Source of the DNA: Clostridiales bacterium
Lineage (GTDB): Bacteria > Bacillota > Clostridia > Saccharofermentanales > DTU023
Direction: 5' to 3'
NCBI GenBank assembly: GCA_004556455.1
Contig: SFGY01000042.1
Span: forward strand, 1 to 10,654
Length of the DNA: 10,654 nucleotides
Part shown: in pieces, positions 6,001 through 10,654 of the stretch
Numbering within the stretch: the stretch's first letter is position 1
How the letters are laid out: each line of letters starts with the position of its first letter
Notes under the pieces: model-generated
Databases searched by the model: none
The model's input: the letters and a program-made list of their open reading frames with translations, nothing else
What the model was told of the DNA's origin: nothing
Made by a program: the position numbers and the translations under genes

Positions 6001-6291
6001 TTATTCCGGCTGGCTGTTGAAGCCGTTCTGTCTGGCGTACTCGCTGGCTTTTCGTCTGCGTTCCTCGCTGTAAGGAGGCAGGAACCGGATAGACAATCGG
6101 GATTTCTCCATCAGATAGGTCACACCGCCCAGATCATTGCTTTTTTCCAGACGGCAGAGGTCAGGATATTTCCTGCTGAACGCCGCCAGTCGCTTTTTCA
6201 GTCCGGCATTGTAGGTGTAAATACTCGCCGTGTCCTCGGCTTCGTTGAACAGGATAATGGTTTCCTTTTCATACTTCGTCAGCTTCATCAT
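6001..6291 (-). CDS. Small conserved-looking mobile-element protein of unknown function (96 aa)
   Basis: The sequence begins MMKLTKYEKETIILFNEAED and ends in a basic segment (SEERRRKASEYARQNG). There is no membrane segment or signal peptide. I associate this KLTKYEKETII-type protein with Clostridia conjugative and mobilizable elements, but I know no function. The ATG at 6291 overlaps the stop of the upstream gene in an ATGA junction, with GGAGGG four bases upstream. The second ATG at 6288 has better spacing (seven bases) and may be the true start. It is the last gene of the recombinase-side cluster, followed by the palindrome at 5941-5978. Confidence 0.8.
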   Translation of the reverse strand: MMKLTKYEKETIILFNEAEDTASIYTYNAGLKKRLAAFSRKYPDLCRLEKSNDLGGVTYLMEKSRLSIRFLPPYSEERRRKASEYARQNGFNSQPE

Positions 6292-6557
6292 TCGTCCCTC
6301 CAGTCATTGGGGACATACTTCCTACCGAAATGGTAGGGGAGGTCACTCTCAATCTCCAGACGCATATTGTAGAAGAAGCAGCGATACCATCTGTCTGCAT
6401 CCTCACCGGACAGCTTGACGGCAAGGGAACGGAACAGCTTCTTTGCTGTCGGCTCCGGGGCAAGTGCCGCCAGCAGCTTCAGGCGTTCAACAGTGGCTTT
6501 CCGGTTCGGACAGCCAAAGGCGTACAGGGCTTTCTTTTCATTCATGTTCATGGTCAT
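6288..6557 (-). CDS. Small conserved-looking mobile-element protein of unknown function (89 aa)
   Basis: The ATG ending at 6557 (MTMNMNEKKALYAFGCPNR) is preferred because AGGAGG lies eight bases upstream. Extending the frame to 6608 would run into a terminator-like hairpin. The product is hydrophilic, with no membrane segment. It has a helical centre (ATVERLKLLAALAPEPTAKK) and an aromatic DRWYRCFFYNMRLE segment at about residues 54-67. I recall similar proteins in Clostridia integrative elements but no function. It overlaps the following gene by four bases, so the two are probably translated together. Confidence 0.8.
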   Translation of the reverse strand: MTMNMNEKKALYAFGCPNRKATVERLKLLAALAPEPTAKKLFRSLAVKLSGEDADRWYRCFFYNMRLEIESDLPYHFGRKYVPNDWRDE

Positions 6558-6581
6558 AGGTTTTTCCTCCTTGTTCTGGAT

Positions 6582-6627
6582 AAAATAAAAGCGGCAGACA
6601 CTTCGCAATGGAAATACCTGTCGCTTT
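6582..6627 (-). terminator. Terminator-like hairpin in the leader of the 89-aa gene
   Basis: On the minus strand AAAGCGACAG pairs with CTGCCGCTTT (9 of 10 bp) around a 20-base loop, followed by TATTTTATCC. It lies between the membrane-protein gene (stop at 6651) and the ribosome binding site of the 89-aa gene. The tail CGCTTTT-x-TTTTATCCA is shared with hairpin A. Confidence 0.6.
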
Positions 6628-6650
6628 ATGTACAGTATGAAATTGTCGGG

Positions 6651-6950
6651 TCAGGACTTGAGAAAATTACGCAGATTGCAGTTGATAACGGCTATTCTGA
6701 CAATCAGCCATTCAGCTATATGTGGGATGATAAAGACCACAAAACCGACTGCCAGCATCCGGATTGTCTCTGCTCCGGTGCATATCCCCATCAGCCATCC
6801 GATAACCGACAGAAGAAACATCAGCCCGGCAAGCAGATTGAAGATCACCGAGGAAAACTGCGTGAGGAAGATGCCTGCCCATTGTATCAGGGTAACTGCT
6901 GCAATCAGCGGCATTGCCAATATTTTCAGTATCAGCCGGAGAAGAACCAT
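6651..6950 (-). CDS. Small membrane protein of a mobile element, possibly CD1845-like
   Basis: This 99-aa protein is mostly hydrophobic. There is a segment around residues 5-28 (LILKILAMPLIAAVTLIQW), a second around 33-54 (VIFNLLAGLMFLLSVIGWLMG) and a third around 60-80 (RMLAVGFVVFIIPHIAEWLI), so probably three membrane helices. The ATG ending at 6950 is chosen because GGTGA lies four bases upstream, directly after the previous stop (TAGGTGAGCAAATG). The longer open frame to 7058 would overlap the DUF6809 gene. Similar small membrane proteins occur in Clostridia conjugative transposons. The CD1845 label is from memory and uncertain; function is unknown. Confidence 0.75.
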   Translation of the reverse strand: MVLLRLILKILAMPLIAAVTLIQWAGIFLTQFSSVIFNLLAGLMFLLSVIGWLMGICTGAETIRMLAVGFVVFIIPHIAEWLIVRIAVINCNLRNFLKS

Positions 6951-6958
6951 TTGCTCAC

Positions 6959-7240
6959 CTAATCCTCTCTCTGTAAATATGGGTGTTCGTAGGCTTCCTT
7001 CATCATCAGAAGTCCCATGGACAGCCCATATCTGAACTGCTCTCTGGATTCCATACATTGAGCGGTGGACATATGGCGGTGCAGTTCCTCAATTCTGGTA
7101 TACTGTTCGCCGTCAAGGGTGCTTTTCAGCTCGTCCATCAGTTTGGAGACGGCTTTGCACTCGGCTTTGTATTCGTCGCTCTGGGGAATAATCTGTTCCG
7201 CCGGATAAACCTCACCATTGAATAATGCTTCTAAAATCAT
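6959..7240 (-). CDS. DUF6809 family protein
   Basis: This is a 93-aa, acidic, all-helical protein. The order of segments fits DUF6809 as I recall it: an N-terminal LEALFNGEVYPAEQI, a middle helix with KLMDELKSTLDGEQYTRIEEL, and a C-terminal EQFRYGLSMGLLMMKEAYE (residues 67-85). Members are widespread in Clostridia mobile elements and have no known function. The ATG ending at 7240 has AAAGGAG ten bases upstream, which begins right at the TnpV stop (TGAGAAAGGAG), so the two genes are probably co-translated. The stop is eight bases before the next start. Confidence 0.82.
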   Translation of the reverse strand: MILEALFNGEVYPAEQIIPQSDEYKAECKAVSKLMDELKSTLDGEQYTRIEELHRHMSTAQCMESREQFRYGLSMGLLMMKEAYEHPYLQRED

Positions 7241-7257
7241 GTTCCCACGCTCCTTTC

Positions 7258-7605
7258 TCAGTTGTAGATCAGTTCAGCTTTGATGGTTTCCTCTGCCTGT
7301 GCAACGCAGGCGTTCATCTGACGAATCCATTCAAGCTGGTTTTCGGCTTTGAGCTGCTCTGTCACGCCGTAGTATTCCATCAGCTGGGGAAGAATGATGT
7401 TCATGCGGCTCCTTGCGGTTTCCTCAATCTCCGCACAATGCTCATAGAGTGTTTCACTCAGCACCATATCGGAGAACAGGGCAGTATGTGCCAGCCGCAG
7501 ATACTCCTTTCGCATCCGTCCCCATTTTCCGAGACAGATATTCGGATTTGCCAGCTTAATGTCGGGGATGTAATAATCTCCGCACTTGATATATTTGAGT
7601 TCCAT
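7258..7605 (-). CDS. tnpV: TnpV family transposon-encoded protein
   Basis: This 115-aa protein carries the signature of TnpV from Tn4451-like elements: GDYYIPDIKL, the conserved GKWGRMRKEYL (residues 26-36), then a helical region ending in EETIKAELIYN. The ATG ending at 7605 is chosen for its AAGGAGG placed five bases upstream and overlapping the previous stop (TAAGGAGG). The longer open frame to 7746 overlaps the 51-aa gene in another frame. TnpV is not known to be required for transposition and its function is undefined. Its presence immediately after a large serine recombinase supports the Tn4451-like reading of the element. Confidence 0.9.
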   Translation of the reverse strand: MELKYIKCGDYYIPDIKLANPNICLGKWGRMRKEYLRLAHTALFSDMVLSETLYEHCAEIEETARSRMNIILPQLMEYYGVTEQLKAENQLEWIRQMNACVAQAEETIKAELIYN

Positions 7606-7615
7606 AGTTACCTCC

Positions 7616-7771
7616 TTACAATTCTGCTTCGTTGACAACTTCAATTTTCTCATACAGCCCCGAATCATCGTTTTGGAACAGATTCCGGTGACTCTCAGCT
7701 TCGGATTGCGTGTGATAGAAATACTCTTCATCAGGTTTGCCGTCATGGCGAATAAATCGGACTACCCACAT
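7616..7771 (-). CDS. 51-aa protein of unknown function between recombinase and TnpV
   Basis: MWVVRFIRHDGKPDEEYFYH starts the frame, which continues with TQSEAESHRNLFQNDDSGLY and ends EKIEVVNEAEL. It is short and strongly acidic, and the strand-like WVVRFIRHDGKP start followed by an amphipathic helix suggests a small folded domain. Evidence that it is real: AAAGGAG seven bases before the ATG, a start two bases after the recombinase stop, a stop that overlaps the TnpV ribosome binding site, and a fully packed operon that would otherwise have a 168-base hole. Function unknown. Confidence 0.72.
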   Translation of the reverse strand: MWVVRFIRHDGKPDEEYFYHTQSEAESHRNLFQNDDSGLYEKIEVVNEAEL

Positions 7772-7773
7772 GG

Positions 7774-10161
7774 TCAGGCTCCTTTCTTTTTCTGATAATT
7801 CTCCCTGCGTTTGGCAAGGGTGGCTTCATATCTGGCGATTGCTTCGGGATCACCGGCTTCTGCATCGGCTACCATCTTCTGGCGGCTTCTCAGCGTGGCT
7901 TCACTCTGATATTTTCTCATTTCAGCCAGCTTCCTGGCAGCTTCCTCATCGGTCTTGGCAAGCTCCACGAGAGCTTCACGCTGTGCTTTCCGTCTCGCTG
8001 TCCTTGCCCTGGTATATTCAGCCTTGCGTTCTGCCATCATGGCGGCATATTCGGGGTCTGCCGCCATCCTTGCTTCTTCACGCTCCTTTTTACGCTTTCT
8101 GGCTTCGGCTTCTCTGGCTTTCAGGGCTTCAAATTCTTTAGCGGCTTCGGGGTCGGTCTTGGCTCTTTCTCTTAGCTCGGCTCGTGTCTCCTTTCTTTTT
8201 TTCTCCTGTCGCTCGATACGCTTACGCTCGGCTTCAAGCAACTTTTCCTGCCTGATACGCTCTTTTTCGTCCATCTGACGGATATACTCCGGGTCGGCTT
8301 CTCTGGCTTCCCTGATTCTCTGCTGCCTGCGACGGTTGCGTTCACGCTGCATGGCGAGTTTTCTTTCACGCTCTGCAATGGCATCAGGGTCTCCGGCTTC
8401 AACAGCTTTCATCAGTTCAGCCTTTTTCTGCTTCTGGACTTCGGCGGCTCGTCTGTTCTTTTCCTGCTTCTTTCGCAGCTGCTCGGCTTCGATGGCAGCA
8501 ATGCGTTCTTCCTCGGAAATGGTTTCGACTGGCGGATAGTAGTTGCCGATGAAGTTGAAATAAATATCAATCTTCTGCTGGCGATAGATGGTTCGCCCGC
8601 CTGTAGCTTCGTGAACCTCAATTCTGTCAATGAACGCATAGAGCATGGTGTCGGTCAGTTCCTCGCAGTCCCGGTATTTCCTGACCAAAGCGATAAATCG
8701 GTCTGTGTCCACTTCCTTGATTTCGTCCTGCTGAACCAGACTTTCCAGTTCCTCAATACGCTTTTCAAGCAGAATCTGTTCTTCATCGTACTGCTGAATC
8801 ATTCGCTGTGCCTGACGCTCCGGCAGTAAACCATTCAGGGTGCTTTCATAGAGCTTCTGGATTTTGGCGTCCAGCTCAGACATTCGCTTTCTGGCTTCGG
8901 CAAGCTCCTGCTGACCGTTGTTCGCTGTTTTCGCCTGATTTTCATTCCACAGGGCTTTGAGCTGGTCGATAAACTCCGCTTCGTTTTCAAGGACATATTT
9001 GCTGACCGTCTGGATTGCCTGTAAGATTACCGCTTCCAGAACCGATGTTTTCACAAAATGGGAAACACATTCTCCATTCTGATTTCGATAATTACCGCAT
9101 TGAAAAGCGGAATCTGAATCATAGTGTTTGCCGCTGTGCTTCGCTTCGGGGCTGGCAAATCCCATCCTTGCACCGCAGTCAGCACAATAGACCAGACCGG
9201 ACAGGCGGTGGGAGTATGTCCCGTTCGCCACTCTCGGCTTTTTCTTCATGCGGATTTTTCGGGCAATATCCCATGTGTCCTGATCGATGATAGCTTCGTG
9301 GGTGTCGGGGAATATCATCAGCTCGTCCGGCGTTGCGGCTCTGCGCTGCTTCGTCTTGAAGTTTTCGCAGATGGACTTGCCCAGCACGGTATGACCGAGG
9401 TATTCCTGCCTGTCAAGGATATAGCCAACGGTGGTGGCGTTCCATCGGTAGGGGTCAGTCACATTCTTGTGTCTGCAATTCTCCGGATTATGCTGGGCGG
9501 CATAGGCTGCCGGTATCAGCACCTGTTCCGCTGTCAGAATTTCCGCAATGGCTGTGGTGCTGTTGCCCTGGCAGGCCAGGCGGAAGATTTTTCTGACAAC
9601 CTCTGCGACAGGCTCGTCCACGATAAGGGTCTGCTTATCGCCCGGCTTTCTCTTGTAGCCGTATGGGATAGAGCCGCTGCACCTCATTCCGTCTTTCATT
9701 CTGGACTTGAAGATCGCTTTGATTTTGTTGCTCGTGTCCTTGGCGTACCACTCGTTCATGATATTCAGGAACGGAGTGAAGTCGTTGTCCTGCGGAACGG
9801 CACTGTCCACGTTGTTGTTGATGGCTATGAAGCGAACGCCCTTTTTCGGGAAAAGAATTTCCGTGTAGTAGCCAACTTGCAGGTAATTACGCCCAAAGCG
9901 GCTGAGATCCTTAACCACAAGGTTCTCCACTCGTCCGGCTTCGATTTCTTCGAGCAGGGCGGCAAAACCGGGACGATTGAAGTTCGTACCGGAATAGCCG
10001 TCGTCATAAAAGTGCCGGATGTTTCTCAGCCCATGCTGACGGGCATATTCTTCGAGATATTTTTTCTGATTCTGAATGGAGTTCGATTCTCCAGCCTGTT
10101 CATCATCTCTGGATAGACGCTCGTACAGAGCTGTAATTTTGATTTCTTCTCTCTTTGCCAC
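7774..10161 (-). CDS. Large serine recombinase (TnpX/TndX type) with long repeat-built C-terminal tail
   Basis: This enzyme should excise and integrate the element. In 795 aa it has a resolvase catalytic domain at 7-155 (YERLSRDDE with nucleophile Ser17; VVKDLSRFGRN at 82-92), a recombinase domain at about 165-275 and a zinc ribbon with Cys326, 329, 355 and 365. A coiled coil follows at about 375-485, then a DUF4368 region near 495-560 (IDRIEVHEATGG, IDIYFNFIGNY). Residues 575-795 are an Arg/Lys/Glu/Ala-rich tail of about six degenerate repeats. GTG ending at 10161 is chosen because GGGAGG lies eight bases upstream; the frame could start at 10203 but lacks a site there. Relatives in Tn4451 and Tn5397 are shorter. 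It lies at the element edge, beside the coupling-protein fragment. Confidence 0.95.
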   Translation of the reverse strand: MAKREEIKITALYERLSRDDEQAGESNSIQNQKKYLEEYARQHGLRNIRHFYDDGYSGTNFNRPGFAALLEEIEAGRVENLVVKDLSRFGRNYLQVGYYTEILFPKKGVRFIAINNNVDSAVPQDNDFTPFLNIMNEWYAKDTSNKIKAIFKSRMKDGMRCSGSIPYGYKRKPGDKQTLIVDEPVAEVVRKIFRLACQGNSTTAIAEILTAEQVLIPAAYAAQHNPENCRHKNVTDPYRWNATTVGYILDRQEYLGHTVLGKSICENFKTKQRRAATPDELMIFPDTHEAIIDQDTWDIARKIRMKKKPRVANGTYSHRLSGLVYCADCGARMGFASPEAKHSGKHYDSDSAFQCGNYRNQNGECVSHFVKTSVLEAVILQAIQTVSKYVLENEAEFIDQLKALWNENQAKTANNGQQELAEARKRMSELDAKIQKLYESTLNGLLPERQAQRMIQQYDEEQILLEKRIEELESLVQQDEIKEVDTDRFIALVRKYRDCEELTDTMLYAFIDRIEVHEATGGRTIYRQQKIDIYFNFIGNYYPPVETISEEERIAAIEAEQLRKKQEKNRRAAEVQKQKKAELMKAVEAGDPDAIAERERKLAMQRERNRRRQQRIREAREADPEYIRQMDEKERIRQEKLLEAERKRIERQEKKRKETRAELRERAKTDPEAAKEFEALKAREAEARKRKKEREEARMAADPEYAAMMAERKAEYTRARTARRKAQREALVELAKTDEEAARKLAEMRKYQSEATLRSRQKMVADAEAGDPEAIARYEATLAKRRENYQKKKGA

Positions 10162-10189
10162 GGTTTTACCCTCCCTTCTGTATGTAATT

Positions 10190-10206
10190 TGCGTTTGTAA
10201 CACGCA
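10190..10206. repeat. Palindrome upstream of the recombinase gene
   Basis: TGCGTTTGTAACACGCA reads as TGCGT and ACGCA arms with TT/AA inner pairing and one unpaired base. It lies about 30 bases upstream of the recombinase start and about 25 bases inside the point where coupling-protein homology ends. It is a candidate recombinase-binding or repressor site; function not shown. Confidence 0.4.
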
Positions 10207-10214
10207 CCCTTTGT

Positions 10215-10463
10215 CTATCCTCTTACAGTATAGCCGTTCGGGTCAGACACGAGATAGCTGCTGTGCATCTGCATCAGGTTGGGTTTGACGAAAAAGCGGG
10301 TTTTGCCGCTTCCGCTGCCGCCCACCACCAGCACGTTTTTGTTCCGTGCGTACTTCGGCTGCTTCGGGCGGCTGTTCATCATCAGCCGTTCCGTCTGTGT
10401 GAGCAGCACATTGTTTTCAAACACCGGGTCGATGTACGGGCGTATATCGTCGGCGCTGCCCCA
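10215..10463 (-). pseudogene. VirD4/TraG-type conjugative coupling protein, fragment broken at both ends
   Basis: About 78 residues match the ATPase start of type IV coupling proteins from Clostridia conjugative elements: WGSADDIRPYIDPVFENNVL, TERLMMNSRPKQPKYARNKN, the Walker A GGSGSGKT, then FFVKPNLMQMHSSYLVSDPNG. In intact proteins DPKG is followed by several hundred more residues. Here the frame continues only YTVRG and stops at 10215, so homology is lost at about 10221-10238. Upstream of the Trp codon at 10461-10463 the N-terminal membrane part is also missing, and an in-frame stop lies at 10476-10478. Such proteins link the relaxase-DNA complex to the mating pore. The 3' break is best explained by insertion of the serine-recombinase element; the 5' break is unexplained. 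Confidence 0.85.
10221..10238. other. Probable element boundary (attachment-site junction)
   Basis: Coupling-protein homology ends here and element DNA leading to the recombinase begins. Large serine recombinases of this type sit at the edge of their element, so this is the likely recombination joint. The exact crossover bases cannot be fixed, because the other end lies outside the window. Confidence 0.5.
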
Positions 10464-10510
10464 TGAAGCATTTTGTCAAGTGCTTTTTTGAGTTATTGAC
10501 GCAAATTATC

Positions 10511-10554
10511 GTGAAAGTGCGAAAGTGCAAAGCGCAAAGGGTCTGCACTTTGCG
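10511..10554. repeat. Short tandem repeats leading into a hairpin between two gene fragments
   Basis: GAAAGTGC is repeated twice, followed by degenerate AAAGCGC and AAAGGGT units. CGCAAAG (10533-10539) pairs with CTTTGCG (10548-10554) across an 8-base loop, with TTTT next on the plus strand. It directly follows the stop of the gene fragment at 10558. It may be a bidirectional terminator or a recombination scar. Confidence 0.45.
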
Positions 10555-10557
10555 TTT

Positions 10558-10653
10558 TCAGCTTGCGGGTTCGGGTGGCTGCTTCTTCTTGATGAAGTTG
10601 TACCATTGACCGCCGACACGCCTTGCGCCTAAAATGCCGCCCATGTTGCGCTT
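10558..10653 (-). CDS. C-terminal end of an unidentified protein (31 residues in window)
   Basis: The minus-strand frame open from the window edge reads KRNMGGILGARRVGGQWYNF, then IKKKQPPEPAS and a TGA stop. The basic, Pro-rich end is a plausible protein C-terminus. I do not recognise the family. In Clostridia conjugative elements a DUF3801/PcfB-like gene often precedes the coupling-protein gene, but the sequence here does not prove that. Only the upstream DNA would identify it. Confidence 0.45.
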   Translation of the reverse strand, partial: KRNMGGILGARRVGGQWYNFIKKKQPPEPAS

Positions 10654-10654
10654 G

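Noticed and set aside
7606..7746. N-terminal extension of the TnpV frame
   Set aside because: The TnpV ATG at 7605 has an ideal ribosome binding site, and the extension overlaps the better supported 51-aa frame.
9124..10116. Long plus-strand open frame of 330 codons opposite the recombinase gene
   Set aside because: It is antisense to a gene with clear catalytic and zinc motifs, has no recognisable domain, and its composition is what the complement of that gene would give.
10162..10203. Fourteen-codon longer start for the recombinase
   Set aside because: The GTG at 10203 has no nearby Shine-Dalgarno sequence and falls within a palindrome, while GTG at 10161 has GGGAGG eight bases upstream.
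10469..10480. Consensus -35 TTGACA on the minus strand
   Set aside because: There is no -10 element at 16-18 bases; the downstream bases are GC-rich coupling-protein sequence.
10511..10554. Short repeats considered as a CRISPR remnant
   Set aside because: Units are 7-8 bases, contiguous and degenerate with no spacers.

Overview
The window looks like part of a mobile element from a gut-type Firmicute (class Clostridia). The basis is the set of gene families: a large serine recombinase with a DUF4368 region, TnpV, DUF6809, DUF3847, a MobA/MobL relaxase and a VirD4-type coupling-protein fragment. Ribosome binding sites are strong (GGAGG class), GC content is intermediate, and every convincing gene reads on the minus strand. 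The species cannot be fixed from the sequence.

Reading in the direction of transcription, from high to low coordinates: (1) 10204-10654 is flanking DNA. It holds the end of an unidentified gene and a piece of a conjugative coupling protein (VirD4/TraG type, Walker A intact) that loses homology just after its DPNG motif. (2) 7774-10161 is a 795-aa large serine recombinase with a very charged, repeat-built C-terminal tail. A tight string of small accessory genes follows, ending at 6001: a 51-aa ORF, TnpV, a DUF6809 protein, a small membrane protein and two small conserved-looking proteins. (3) 5763-6000 is intergenic. It carries palindromes, a textbook sigma-A promoter and likely operator repeats. 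(4) 2987-5762 is a translationally coupled restriction-modification operon: a Dcm/EcoRII-type cytosine-5 methyltransferase with an N-terminal ribbon-helix-helix-like domain, an EcoRII-type restriction endonuclease, and a Vsr mismatch endonuclease. The order gives methylation, then restriction, then repair of deaminated 5mC. (5) 1936-2913 is a DUF3644-family protein with an R-x4-H HEPN-like motif, bracketed by two related hairpins. (6) 1-1850 is the mobilization module: a DUF3847 protein, a predicted oriT with a MobQ-type nic core, a truncated relaxase remnant, and a relaxase that runs off the window edge.

Interpretation (inference): this is an integrative mobilizable element of the Tn4451 type of organisation, with the recombinase at one end and Mob plus oriT further in. 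It is inserted in, or next to, a coupling-protein gene of a resident conjugative element. Its cargo is a defence island of restriction-modification, Vsr and a putative HEPN RNase. Given the nic orientation, that island would lie in the leading region that enters the recipient first. Several genes sit behind a terminator-like hairpin placed just before their ribosome binding site, which suggests attenuation or antitermination along the minus-strand transcripts. I saw no tRNA, rRNA or CRISPR array.
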